Below are positions 17,591-27,643 of a stretch of DNA of 64,000 nucleotides, one piece after another. A model generated the notes under the pieces. It had not been told where the DNA came from. It made no database searches and saw only the letters and a list, made by a program, of their open reading frames with translations. The position numbers and the translations under genes are program-made. Numbering within the stretch: the stretch's first letter is position 1; every line of letters starts with the position of its first letter. Source of the stretch: Escherichia ruysiae. Lineage in GTDB: Bacteria > Pseudomonadota > Gammaproteobacteria > Enterobacterales > Enterobacteriaceae. The DNA lies in NCBI RefSeq assembly GCF_031323975.1, contig NZ_JAVIWS010000001.1, positions 992,001 to 1,056,000 of the forward strand. The letters are read 5' to 3'.

Positions 17591-19057
17591 ATGAATACAA
17601 TCGCCTCCGTTACGCTCCCGCAGCATGTACACTCGCCCCGCTACGATCGGCAACAATTGAAATCTCGTATCGTTCATTTTGGATTTGGAGCCTTCCACCG
17701 TGCGCATCAGGCGCTATTAACCGACCGTGTGCTGAATGCCCAGGGCGGCGACTGGGGGATCTGTGAAATCAGCCTGTTCAGTGGCGATCAGTTGATGAGC
17801 CAGCTTCGCGCGCAGGATCATTTATACACCGTGTTAGAGAAAGGCGCAGACGGCAACCAGGCTATTATTATTGGAGCCGTTCGCGAGTGCCTGAATGCAA
17901 AACTGGATTCCTTAGCGGCGATTATTGAGAAGTTTTGCGAGCCGCAGGTGGCGATTGTTTCCCTGACGATTACCGAAAAAGGCTATTGCATCGACCCGGC
18001 TACCGGCACACTCGACATCAGCAATCCACGTATCGTTCACGATCTACAAAGTCCCGAAGATCCTCACTCCGCGCCAGGCATTCTCGTCGAAGCACTAAAG
18101 CGCCGCCGTGAGCGCGGCCTTGCCCCGTTTACCGTGCTCTCCTGCGACAACATTCCCGATAATGGCCATGTGGTGAAAAACGCGGTGCTGGGGATGGCGG
18201 AAAAACGTTCGCCAGAACTTGCGGAATGGATAAAAGATCACGTCAGCTTTCCGGGAACCATGGTAGACCGCATTGTCCCGGCAGCAACAGACGAATCACT
18301 GGCGGAAATTAGCCAGCATCTGGGCGTGAATGATCCCTGTGCGATTAGCTGCGAGCCGTTTATCCAATGGGTGGTGGAAGATAACTTCCTCGCGGGGCGC
18401 CCTGCCTGGGAAGTCGCTGGCGTGCAGATGGTCAATGATGTTCTGCCGTGGGAGGAGATGAAACTGCGTATGCTTAATGGTAGTCACTCTTTTCTCGCTT
18501 ATCTGGGTTATCTCGCAGGATTCGCCCATATCAGTGATTGTATGCAGGATCGCGCATTTCTCCATGCCGCCAGAACATTAATGCTGGATGAGCAAGCGCC
18601 GACGCTGCGGATCAAAGATGTCGATTTAACACAATATGCGGATAAGTTAATTGCACGTTTTGCTAACCCGGCGCTGAAACATAAGACCTGGCAAATCGCG
18701 ATGGATGGCAGCCAGAAATTACCGCAGCGTATGCTGGCAGGCATTCGCATACATCAGGCGCGCGGAACGAACTGGTCATTGTTGGCATTAGGCGTTGCTG
18801 GCTGGATGCGCTATGTGAGCGGTGTTGATGATGCCGGAAATGCTATTGATGTTCGCGATCCGCTTAGCGATAAAATTCGCGACCTGGTCGCGGGCAGCAG
18901 CAATGAACAACGCGTAACCGCCCTGCTTTCCCTGCGTGAAGTTTTCGGTGATGACCTGCCAAATAACCCGCATTTTGTGCAGGCTATCGAACAAGCCTGG
19001 CAACAAATCGCGCAGTTTGGGGCGCATCAGGCGCTATTAAACACTCTCAAAATTTAA
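17591..19057 (+). CDS. yeiQ: YeiQ, mannitol dehydrogenase-family oxidoreductase
   Basis: 488 residues from ATG 17591; an in-frame GTG 9 bases earlier is possible but the ATG gives the K-12 length and better spacing from TAAGA. Long-chain polyol/uronate NAD-dependent dehydrogenase. The N-terminal Rossmann motif is VHFGFGAFHRAHQALL (about residues 27-42). LSCDNIPDNGHV (about 183-194) and KLRMLNGSHSFLAYLGYL (about 293-310) are the substrate-domain signatures, including the catalytic Lys/Asn/His. It resembles D-mannonate and tagaturonate oxidoreductases; the real substrate is not established. Confidence 0.92.
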   Translation: MNTIASVTLPQHVHSPRYDRQQLKSRIVHFGFGAFHRAHQALLTDRVLNAQGGDWGICEISLFSGDQLMSQLRAQDHLYTVLEKGADGNQAIIIGAVRECLNAKLDSLAAIIEKFCEPQVAIVSLTITEKGYCIDPATGTLDISNPRIVHDLQSPEDPHSAPGILVEALKRRRERGLAPFTVLSCDNIPDNGHVVKNAVLGMAEKRSPELAEWIKDHVSFPGTMVDRIVPAATDESLAEISQHLGVNDPCAISCEPFIQWVVEDNFLAGRPAWEVAGVQMVNDVLPWEEMKLRMLNGSHSFLAYLGYLAGFAHISDCMQDRAFLHAARTLMLDEQAPTLRIKDVDLTQYADKLIARFANPALKHKTWQIAMDGSQKLPQRMLAGIRIHQARGTNWSLLALGVAGWMRYVSGVDDAGNAIDVRDPLSDKIRDLVAGSSNEQRVTALLSLREVFGDDLPNNPHFVQAIEQAWQQIAQFGAHQALLNTLKI

Positions 19058-19174
19058 CGATTTCTGCGGTTAAAGCGGATGAAGCCCGTCTTCGTCCGCT
19101 CTCCCCTTCTCTTTTCTGCCTTTTTTAGCCAGGATTAACGCACAGTTAACTTATCAGAGTATTGCGGAGCCGCT

Positions 19175-20161
19175 GTGACCAGGACCAACCTCATCACCGG
19201 TTTTCTCGGCAGCGGGAAAACCACGTCGATTCTTCATCTATTAGCCCATAAAGATCCCAACGAAAAATGGGCGGTGCTGGTTAATGAATTTGGAGAAGTC
19301 GGAATTGATGGCGCTTTGCTCGCCGATAGCGGCGCATTGCTGAAAGAGATCCCCGGCGGCTGCATGTGCTGCGTTAATGGTTTACCCATGCAGGTAGGTC
19401 TGAATACCTTACTGCGTCAGGGAAAACCAGACCGCTTGTTGATAGAGCCAACCGGGCTGGGCCATCCGAAACAGATCCTCGATCTGTTAACCGCACCAGT
19501 TTATGAACCGTGGATCGACTTGCGCGCCACGTTGTGTATTCTCGATCCACGCCTGCTGTTGGATGAAAAAAGTGTCAATAATGAAAACTTCCGTGACCAG
19601 TTGGCTGCCGCAGACATCATTGTCGCCAATAAATCCGACCGCGCGACGCCCGAAAGCGAGCAAGCGTTGCAACGCTGGTGGCAACAAAATGGTGGCGATC
19701 GGCAATTAATTCACAGCGAACATGGGCAAATTGAAGGTCATCTTCTGGATTTACCCCGTCGCAATTTAACTGAGTTGCCTGCCAGCGCCGCCCATTCACA
19801 TCAGCATGGCGTGAAAAAAGGGTTAGCGGCGTTAAGCCTGCCAGAACATCAACGCTGGCGTCGCAGTCTGAACAGCGGACAAGGACATCAGGCCTGTGGC
19901 TGGATATTCGACGCTGATACGGTGTTCGACACCATCGGCATTCTGGAATGGGCACGACTTGCACCAGTAGAGCGAGTGAAAGGCGTTATGCGCATTCCGG
20001 AAGGCCTTGTGCGAATCAACCGTCAGGGCGATGACCTGCACATTGAAACGCAAAACGTTGCACCACCGGATAGCCGTATTGAGCTGATTTCCAGTAGCGA
20101 AACTGACTGGAACGCCTTACAAAGCGCGCTGTTGAAGCTTCGTTTAGCGACCACCGCGTAA
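19175..20161 (+). CDS. yeiR: YeiR, zinc-binding GTPase (COG0523 / CobW-like)
   Basis: 328 residues, GTG start at 19175 with GGAG upstream. P-loop GFLGSGKTT (residues 8-16), metal-binding GGCMCCVNG with CxCC (about 61-69), and guanine-specificity NKSD (about 152-155). A His-rich stretch (AAHSHQH) lies near 207, and a CobW C-terminal domain follows (about 225-325). E. coli YeiR has GTPase activity raised by zinc and binds zinc; it is a proposed metallochaperone. The client protein is not known. Confidence 0.94.
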   Translation: MTRTNLITGFLGSGKTTSILHLLAHKDPNEKWAVLVNEFGEVGIDGALLADSGALLKEIPGGCMCCVNGLPMQVGLNTLLRQGKPDRLLIEPTGLGHPKQILDLLTAPVYEPWIDLRATLCILDPRLLLDEKSVNNENFRDQLAAADIIVANKSDRATPESEQALQRWWQQNGGDRQLIHSEHGQIEGHLLDLPRRNLTELPASAAHSHQHGVKKGLAALSLPEHQRWRRSLNSGQGHQACGWIFDADTVFDTIGILEWARLAPVERVKGVMRIPEGLVRINRQGDDLHIETQNVAPPDSRIELISSSETDWNALQSALLKLRLATTA

Positions 20162-20199
20162 GGTTGCCTGCGTTTTTCAGTAAGATAATTAGAGAAAAT

Positions 20200-20913
20200 A
20201 TGATTAAAAATTTGCCGCAAATAGTGTTGTTGAACATTGTCGGCCTCGTGCTGTTTCTTTCCTGGTACATACCCGTTAATCATGGATTCTGGTTATCGAT
20301 TGATACGAATATTTTTTATTTCTTTAATCAGAAACTGGTCGAAAGTAAGGCCTTTTTGTGGCTGGTTGCATTGACCAACAATCGCGCTTTCGACGGTTGT
20401 TCACTGCTGACGATGGGAATGTTGATGCTGAGTTTCTGGCTGAAAGAAAATGCCCCTGGCAGACGACGTATCGTAATTATTGGTCTGGTCATGCTGTTAA
20501 CCGCAGTGGTATTAAACCAGCTGGGTCAGGCATTAATTCCGGTAAAACGGGCCAGCCCGACATTAACCTTTACAGATATTAACCGCGTCAGCGAACTGCT
20601 ACCTGTACCCACGAAAGATGCATCACGAGATAGCTTTCCCGGCGATCACGGCATGATGTTACTTATTTTTTCCGCCTTTATGTGGCGCTATTTCGGAAAA
20701 GTCGCAGGTCTTATCGGCATTATTATTTTTGTGGTTTTTGCATTTCCCAGAGTAATGATTGGCGCGCACTGGTTTACCGATATCATTGTCGGCTCCATGA
20801 CCGTGATATTGATCGGTTTACCCTGGGTGCTGTTGACGCCATTAAGTGATCGATTAATCACCTTTTTTGACAAATCACTACCGGGAAAAAGCAAACATTT
20901 CCAAAACAAATAA
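20200..20913 (+). CDS. lpxT: LpxT, lipid A 1-diphosphate synthase
   Basis: 237 residues from ATG 20200 (AGAGAA upstream); upstream frame extension to a TTG at 20164 has no support. Inner-membrane PAP2-family phosphotransferase that moves phosphate from undecaprenyl pyrophosphate onto the 1-phosphate of lipid A on the periplasmic side. PAP2 motifs in order: KxxxxxRP-like VKRASPTLTF (about 123-132), SFPGDHGMMLL (about 155-165) and GAHWFTDIIVG (about 197-207), which carry the catalytic His residues. Five to six membrane helices. PmrR inhibits LpxT post-translationally in K-12. Confidence 0.95.
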   Translation: MIKNLPQIVLLNIVGLVLFLSWYIPVNHGFWLSIDTNIFYFFNQKLVESKAFLWLVALTNNRAFDGCSLLTMGMLMLSFWLKENAPGRRRIVIIGLVMLLTAVVLNQLGQALIPVKRASPTLTFTDINRVSELLPVPTKDASRDSFPGDHGMMLLIFSAFMWRYFGKVAGLIGIIIFVVFAFPRVMIGAHWFTDIIVGSMTVILIGLPWVLLTPLSDRLITFFDKSLPGKSKHFQNK

Positions 20914-21324
20914 CTCACAGTAATTAACATCATCAGGTTTATTTTTATAGTAAGGATAATCCTGATGATGCGCACGATTGCTTTCATTCATCGAATACAA
21001 TGCTCATTCTTTAAGCAAATGAATAGGTTGCATGTTTTTCGCACAATCGTTCTTTAATTGACCAATCCCACTTATTAACTTTCTGTATCACTTTTTCTTA
21101 TAAAAAATCATGTAAAACCGCTCGCCAAGACCGCGCCAATCGGGTAATCTCGGACTCGTTTTGCCTCGGCGTTAAATTATCCTCACAGCATATAATTTTG
21201 TGCGTTAGTCCACAGATTTGGCCTTAAGGAATTGTTTCAACATGCCCAGGTAATTAGTCTCGTGTCGCTTGGCATTTTTTATAACGATATTTATCGTTAA
21301 GGACTTCAAGGGAAAACAAACAAC
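20914..21324. other. lpxT-mepS intergenic region
   Basis: 411 bases without a gene. An inverted repeat CATCATCAGG (20928-20937) / CCTGATGATG (20961-20970) lies 15 bases after the lpxT stop; with no T-run it is at best a message-stabilising hairpin. A TATAAT hexamer at 21191-21196 is the likely mepS -10, implying a leader of about 120 bases. I see no further structure that I can defend. Confidence 0.45.
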
Positions 21325-21891
21325 ATGGTCAAATCTCAACCGATTTTGAGATATATCTTGCGCGGCATTCCCGCGATTGCAGTAGCGGTTCTGCTTTCTG
21401 CATGTAGTGCAAACAACACCGCAAAGAATATGCATCCTGAGACACGTGCAGTGGGTAGTGAAACATCATCACTGCAAGCTTCTCAGGATGAATTTGAAAA
21501 CCTGGTTCGTAATGTCGACGTGAAATCGCGAATTATGGATCAGTATGCTGACTGGAAAGGCGTTCGTTATCGTCTGGGCGGCAGCACCAAAAAAGGTATC
21601 GATTGTTCTGGTTTCGTACAACGTACATTCCGTGAACAATTTGGCTTAGAGCTTCCGCGTTCAACGTATGAACAGCAGGAAATGGGGAAATCAGTTTCCC
21701 GTAGTAATTTGCGTACAGGCGACTTAGTCCTGTTCCGCGCGGGTTCAACCGGACGCCATGTCGGTATTTATATCGGTAATAATCAGTTTGTTCACGCATC
21801 CACCAGCAGTGGTGTAATTATTTCCAGCATGAATGAGCCGTACTGGAAGAAGCGTTACAACGAAGCACGTCGGGTTCTCAGCCGTAGCTAA
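21325..21891 (+). CDS. mepS: MepS (Spr), murein DD-endopeptidase lipoprotein
   Basis: 188-residue outer-membrane lipoprotein that cleaves D-Ala-mDAP cross-links so that new peptidoglycan strands can be inserted. Signal peptide with lipobox LSAC, lipidated Cys27. NlpC/P60 domain from about 60 to 185, with nucleophile Cys94 in GIDCSGFVQ, His145 in GRHVGIY and His157 in FVHAST (mature C68, H119, H131). Its level is controlled by NlpI-Prc proteolysis in K-12. Own transcription unit with a long leader and a terminator at 21937. Confidence 0.96.
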
Positions 21892-21936
21892 TAAATCGTT
21901 TGGATGCAATCCCTTGGCTATCCTGACGAGTTAACG

Positions 21937-21966
21937 AAAAGCACTGCTTAGGCAGTGCTTTTTGGT
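21937..21966 (+). terminator. Intrinsic terminator after mepS
   Basis: AAAGCACTGC and GCAGTGCTTT pair around a short loop (21938-21961), followed by TTTT-GG-TTTTT. Confidence 0.88.
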
Positions 21967-22069
21967 TTTTCTCATCCGAGAAAATGATGTTTCCACATCT
22001 TGAACCAGGCTATAGTCCCGTCATTCTTTCCTTTTAGTGTTGTCGTATTTTCAGGATATTATCGGAACC

Positions 22070-23626
22070 ATGTTCATACGAGCTCCCTCTTCTGGACGTA
22101 AGATCCTGCTCACCTGCATTATTGCGGGCGTGATGATTGCGATACTGGTCAGCTGCCTTCAGTTTTTAGTGGCCTGGCATAAACACGAAGTCAAATACGA
22201 CACCTTGATTAGCGACGTACAAAAATATCTCAATACCTATTTTGCCGACCTGAAATCCACCACTGACAGGCTCCAGCCGCTTACCTTAGATACCTGCCAG
22301 CAAGCTAACCCGGAGCTGACTGCACGCGCAGCATTTAGCATGAACGTGCGAACGTTTGTGCTGGTAAAGGATAAAAAGAGCTTCTGTTCTTCTGCAACTG
22401 GTGAGATGGACATCCCACTCAGTGAACTGATTCCGGCACTAAACATCGGCAAAGATATTGATATGGCAATATTGCCAGGCACACCGATGGTGCCCAATAA
22501 ACCAACGATCGTCATCTGGTATCGTAACCCTTTATTAAAAAATAGCGGCGTTTTTGCAGCATTGAATCTGAACCTGACGCCGTATATTTTCTATAGCTAT
22601 CACCAGCAAGATTTCAACGGTATCGCGCTCATTATTGGTGATACTGCGCTATCGACTTTTACGTCGCATTTGATGAACGTCCGTGAGTTAACCGGCACGC
22701 CGGTACGTGAAACCAAAATTGCAGGCCTTCCGCTGACCGTTCGGCTTTATGCTGATGACTGGACATGGAACGATGTGTGGTACGCGTTTCTACTGGGTGG
22801 TATGAGTGGAACTGTCGTTGGCCTGCTCTGCTATTACCTGATGAGCGTGCGTATGCGCCCAGGCAGAGAAATTATGATGGCCATCAAACGTGAGCAATTT
22901 TACGTGGTGTATCAACCGGTGGTTGATACGCAAACACTGCGGGTAACTGGCCTGGAAGTACTGCTACGCTGGCGTCACCCGGTAGTGGGTGAAATTCCCC
23001 CGGACGCCTTCATTCACTATGCCGAATCGCAAAAGATGATTGTACCTCTCACCCAGCATCTGTTTGAGCTGATTGCTCGTGATGCCGCAGAATTAGAAAA
23101 CATACTGCCGGTGGGCGTGAAATTTGGCATTAACATCGCGCCGGATCATCTGCACAGCGAGAGCTTTAAAGCAGATATCCAAAAACTGCTCACTTCCCTG
23201 CCCGCACACCATTTCCAGATTGTGCTGGAAATTACCGAGCGCGATATGCTGAAAGAGCAAGAAGCCACGCAACTCTTCGCCTGGCTGCATTCAGTCGGCG
23301 TAGAAATTGCTATTGATGACTTCGGCACCGGGCACAGCGCGCTTATTTATCTGGAACGTTTCACGCTCGATTACCTGAAAATTGACCGTGGCTTTATCAA
23401 CGCCATAGGTACGGAAACGGTCACCTCACCCGTACTTGACGCGGTGCTGACGCTGGCGAAACGTCTCAATATGCTGACAGTTGCTGAAGGGGTCGAAACA
23501 CCGGAACAGGCGCGCTGGCTGCGCGAACGTGGCGTTAATTTCCTGCAAGGTTACTGGATTAGTCGCCCCCTGCCGCTGGATGATTTTATCCGCTGGCTGG
23601 AGAAACCTCATACGCCACAGTGGTAA
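22070..23626 (+). CDS. pdeN: PdeN (Rtn), membrane-bound c-di-GMP phosphodiesterase
   Basis: 518 residues from ATG 22070 (CGGA upstream). Inner-membrane c-di-GMP phosphodiesterase. First membrane helix at about residues 13-35, periplasmic CSS-motif sensor domain (FCSSATGEM near 105), second helix around 235-258, then the EAL domain. EAL residues: LEVLLRWRHP (EVL variant of the EAL triplet), GINIAPDHL, LEITERDM, IAIDDFGTGHS, YLKIDRGF and VAEGVET, so the active site looks complete. CSS-type enzymes are controlled by disulfide state and proteolysis in the periplasm. Named rtn earlier for resistance to phages lambda and N4 when overexpressed. Confidence 0.94.
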   Translation: MFIRAPSSGRKILLTCIIAGVMIAILVSCLQFLVAWHKHEVKYDTLISDVQKYLNTYFADLKSTTDRLQPLTLDTCQQANPELTARAAFSMNVRTFVLVKDKKSFCSSATGEMDIPLSELIPALNIGKDIDMAILPGTPMVPNKPTIVIWYRNPLLKNSGVFAALNLNLTPYIFYSYHQQDFNGIALIIGDTALSTFTSHLMNVRELTGTPVRETKIAGLPLTVRLYADDWTWNDVWYAFLLGGMSGTVVGLLCYYLMSVRMRPGREIMMAIKREQFYVVYQPVVDTQTLRVTGLEVLLRWRHPVVGEIPPDAFIHYAESQKMIVPLTQHLFELIARDAAELENILPVGVKFGINIAPDHLHSESFKADIQKLLTSLPAHHFQIVLEITERDMLKEQEATQLFAWLHSVGVEIAIDDFGTGHSALIYLERFTLDYLKIDRGFINAIGTETVTSPVLDAVLTLAKRLNMLTVAEGVETPEQARWLRERGVNFLQGYWISRPLPLDDFIRWLEKPHTPQW

Positions 23627-23707
23627 GGTGTGCGTGCGTCCCTTATTATTCATAGTGAAAGTATGCCGGATTGCGGCTAATGATGAGTAAAAGGAAATCC
23701 GTTGCAG

Positions 23708-25522
23708 ATGATTGTGCGCATACTGCTGCTGTTTATCGCTCTGTTCACCTTTGGTGCGCAGGCGCAGGCTATCAAGGAAAGCTATGCCTTTGCAGTGCTG
23801 GGAGAACCCCGGTACGCGTTTAATTTCAACCATTTTGATTATGTGAACCCCGCCGTGCCAAAAGGTGGGCAGATAACGTTGTCAGCCCTCGGCACCTTCG
23901 ATAATTTCAACCGTTATGCATTGCGCGGCAACCCCGGCGCACGCACCGAGCAGTTGTACGACACGCTATTTACCACCTCCGATGACGAGCCAGGCAGTTA
24001 TTACCCGCTGATTGCCGAAAGCGCGCGCTATGCTGACGATTATTCCTGGGTGGAAGTCGCCATTAATCCACGCGCCCGTTTTCATGACGGTTCGCCTATT
24101 ACTGCCCGCGATGTTGAATTCACTTTTCAAAAATTTATGACCGAAGGCGTGCCGCAATTTCGTCTGGTTTATAAAGGCACTACCGTTAAAGCCATTGCGC
24201 CGTTAACCGTGCGCATTGAATTAGCCAAACCAGGTAAAGAAGATATGCTGAGTCTGTTTTCGCTGCCGGTGTTTCCAGAAAAGTACTGGAAAGATCACAA
24301 ACTTAGCGACCCGCTCGCCACGCCTCCGCTTGCCAGTGGTCCGTACCGAATTACGTCCTGGAAAATGGGGCAGAATATTGTCTATTCCCGCGTGAAAGAT
24401 TACTGGGCGGCAAACTTACCGGTAAACCGTGGGCGCTGGAATTTCGACACCATTCGCTACGATTATTACCTCGACGATAATGTCGCTTTTGAAGCATTTA
24501 AAGCCGGTGCTTTTGATTTGCGTATGGAAAACGACGCCAAAAACTGGGCCACGCGCTATACCGGTAAAAATTTCGACAAAAAATACATTATCAAAGACGA
24601 ACAAAAGAACGAGTCGGCACAGGATACGCGCTGGCTGGCGTTTAACATTCAGCGTCCGGTATTCAGCGATCGCCGGGTCCGGGAAGCGATCACTCTCGCC
24701 TTTGACTTTGAATGGATGAACAAGGCGTTGTTTTACAATGCCTGGAGTCGCACGAACAGTTATTTTCAGAATACCGAATACGCGGCCAGAAATTACCCGG
24801 ACGCAGCTGAACTGGTGCTTCTGGCGCCGATGAAAAAAGAGTTACCACCAGAAGTCTTCACGCAAATCTACCAGCCGCCGGTATCCAAAGGCGATGGCTA
24901 CGATCGTGACAACCTGTTAAAAGCCGACAAACTTCTCAACGAAGCGGGCTGGGTGCTGAAGGGGCAGCAACGCGTAAATGCCACAACGGGTCAACCGCTC
25001 AGCTTTGAGTTATTGCTGCCTTCAAGCAGCAATAGTCAGTGGGTATTGCCGTTCCAGCACAGCCTGCAACGGCTGGGTATCAGTATGGACATTCGCAAGG
25101 TGGATAACTCGCAAATTACCAACCGAATGCGCAGTCGCGACTATGACATGATGCCGCGCGTGTGGCGAGCAATGCCGTGGCCCAGTTCCGATTTACAGAT
25201 TTCCTGGTCATCGGAATATATCAACTCCACTTATAATGCACCCGGCGTGCAAAGTCCGGTTATCGACTCGCTGATCAACCAGATTATTGCCGCGCAGGGA
25301 AATAAAGAAAAATTGCTGCCGTTAGGGCGCGCACTGGATCGCGTATTAACGTGGAATTATTACATGCTGCCAATGTGGTACATGGCGGAAGACCGTCTCG
25401 CCTGGTGGGATAAATTCTCCCAACCCGCTGTGCGCCCTATTTACAGCCTCGGTATCGATACCTGGTGGTATGACGTCAATAAAGCGGCCAAACTGCCGTC
25501 AGCCAGACAACAGGGAGAGTAG
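23708..25522 (+). CDS. yejA: YejA, periplasmic solute-binding protein of YejABEF importer
   Basis: 604 residues from ATG 23708 with a Sec signal peptide ending at AQA (about residue 20). Type 5 (DppA/OppA-like) solute-binding protein: [25 protein letters not shown] and [18 protein letters not shown] blocks are visible. The Shine-Dalgarno AAGGA (23691-23695) is 12 bases from the ATG but 6 from an in-frame TTG at 23702, so a 606-residue product is equally possible. First gene of yejABEF; the system imports peptides including microcin C. yejB starts directly after the stop codon. Confidence 0.94.
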
Positions 25523-26617
25523 ATGGGCGCTTATCTGATTCGCCGTCTGTTGCTGGTGATCCCAACGTTATGGGCGATTATCACCATCAACTTTTTCATC
25601 GTGCAAATTGCGCCTGGCGGTCCGGTCGACCAGGCCATCGCCGCCATTGAGTTTGGTAATGCCGGAGTATTACCCGGCGCAGGCGGTGAAGGTGTTCGTG
25701 CCAGCCATGCGCAAACGGGCGTCGGCAATATCAGCGACAGTAATTACCGTGGCGGACGCGGATTAGATCCAGAAGTGATCGCCGAGATCACTCATCGCTA
25801 CGGTTTCGATAAGCCGATCCACGAACGTTACTTCAAAATGCTCTGGGACTACATCCGCTTTGATTTTGGCGACAGCTTGTTTCGCAGCGCCTCGGTGCTG
25901 ACGCTGATTAAAGACAGTCTGCCGGTTTCCATCACCCTCGGATTATGGAGCACGCTGATTATCTATCTGGTGTCGATTCCGTTAGGCATTCGCAAAGCTG
26001 TTTATAATGGAAGCCGCTTTGACGTCTGGAGTAGCGCATTTATCATTATCGGCTACGCCATTCCGGCCTTTTTGTTTGCCATCCTGCTGATTGTCTTCTT
26101 CGCAGGCGGCAGCTATTTCGACCTGTTCCCTCTACGCGGCCTGGTTTCCGCTAACTTTGATTCGCTGCCGTGGTATCAGAAAATCACTGATTATCTGTGG
26201 CATATCACGTTACCCGTGCTGGCGACAGTGATTGGCGGCTTTGCGGCGCTGACCATGCTGACCAAAAACTCATTCCTTGATGAAGTGCGCAAGCAATACG
26301 TGGTGACCGCCCGTGCGAAAGGGGTAAGTGAAAAAAATATTCTCTGGAAACATGTGTTCCGCAACGCCATGCTGCTGGTGATTGCCGGTTTTCCGGCGAC
26401 GTTTATCAGCATGTTTTTTACCGGCTCGCTGCTGATTGAGGTGATGTTTTCACTCAATGGTCTTGGCTTACTGGGCTACGAAGCGACCGTCTCGCGCGAT
26501 TATCCTGTAATGTTTGGCACCTTGTATATTTTCACCCTGATTGGCCTGCTGCTGAATATCGTCAGTGATATCAGCTATACGCTGGTCGATCCGCGTATTG
26601 ATTTTGAGGGACGTTAA
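25523..26617 (+). CDS. yejB: YejB, ABC importer permease
   Basis: 364 residues, six membrane helices. First helix at the N-terminus ([25 protein letters not shown]), then a long periplasmic loop to about residue 130, then the permease core. The cytoplasmic ATPase-contact (EAA) loop is [23 protein letters not shown] around residues 265-287. Starts on the base after the yejA stop and its last base is the first of the yejE ATG (TAATG). Partner of YejE and YejF. Confidence 0.95.
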
Positions 26618-27642
26618 TGTCGCGACTCAGCCCCGTCAATCAGGCCCGTTGGGCGCGTTTTCGCCATAACCGTCGCGGCTACTGGTCGTTATGGATTTTC
26701 CTCGTCTTGTTTGGTTTGAGTTTGTGTTCTGAACTTATCGCCAACGATAAACCGTTGCTGGTGCGTTATGACGGCAGCTGGTATTTCCCGTTGCTGAAAA
26801 ACTACAGCGAAAGCGATTTTGGCGGTCTGCTGGCAAGCCAGGCAGATTATCAGGATCCGTGGCTGAAACAACGGCTGGAAAATAACGGCTGGGTACTGTG
26901 GGCACCGATTCGCTTTGGTGCTACCAGTATCAACTTTGCTACCGATAAGCCCTTCCCTTCTCCCCCCTCCCGGCAAAACTGGCTGGGAACAGATGCCAAC
27001 GGCGGCGATGTGCTGGCACGTATTCTCTATGGCACGCGGATCTCGGTTCTGTTTGGCATGATGCTGACTCTCTGTTCCAGCGTGATGGGCGTGCTGGCGG
27101 GGGCGCTACAAGGCTATTACGGCGGTAAAGTCGATCTTTGGGGACAACGCTTTATTGAAGTATGGTCGGGAATGCCGACGCTGTTTTTGATCATTTTACT
27201 TTCCAGCGTCGTACAGCCTAACTTCTGGTGGCTGTTGGCAATTACCGTCTTGTTTGGCTGGATGAGTCTGGTCGGTGTGGTGCGGGCGGAGTTTTTACGT
27301 ACCCGTAATTTCGACTACATCCGCGCGGCGCAGGCGCTTGGCGTCAGCGATCGCAGTATCATTCTGCGTCATATGTTGCCAAATGCCATGGTCGCTACCC
27401 TCACCTTTTTACCGTTTATTTTATGCAGTTCAATAACTACCCTGACCTCACTCGATTTCCTCGGCTTCGGTCTGCCGCTCGGTTCACCGTCACTCGGCGA
27501 ACTGCTGTTACAAGGGAAAAATAACCTTCAGGCCCCGTGGCTTGGGATCACCGCCTTCTTGTCGGTGGCGATATTGTTGTCTTTGCTGATTTTTATTGGT
27601 GAAGCCGTCCGCGATGCATTTGCTCCTAATAAGGCGGTGTAG
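26617..27642 (+). CDS. yejE: YejE, ABC importer permease
   Basis: 341 residues. N-terminal helix (YWSLWIFLVLFGLSLCSELI), periplasmic loop to about 130, then five helices with the EAA loop IRAAQALGVSDRSIILRHMLPNAM (about 240-263). Belongs to the OppBC/DppC permease family like YejB. One-base overlap with yejB; yejF starts 1 base after the yejE stop, so the four genes are tightly packed and surely co-transcribed. Confidence 0.95.
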   Translation: MSRLSPVNQARWARFRHNRRGYWSLWIFLVLFGLSLCSELIANDKPLLVRYDGSWYFPLLKNYSESDFGGLLASQADYQDPWLKQRLENNGWVLWAPIRFGATSINFATDKPFPSPPSRQNWLGTDANGGDVLARILYGTRISVLFGMMLTLCSSVMGVLAGALQGYYGGKVDLWGQRFIEVWSGMPTLFLIILLSSVVQPNFWWLLAITVLFGWMSLVGVVRAEFLRTRNFDYIRAAQALGVSDRSIILRHMLPNAMVATLTFLPFILCSSITTLTSLDFLGFGLPLGSPSLGELLLQGKNNLQAPWLGITAFLSVAILLSLLIFIGEAVRDAFAPNKAV

Positions 27643-27643
27643 T

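Noticed and set aside
20928..20970. Inverted repeat after lpxT as an intrinsic terminator
   Set aside because: The 10-bp arms are 23 bases apart with no T-run on either side, so I describe it only as a hairpin within the intergenic region.
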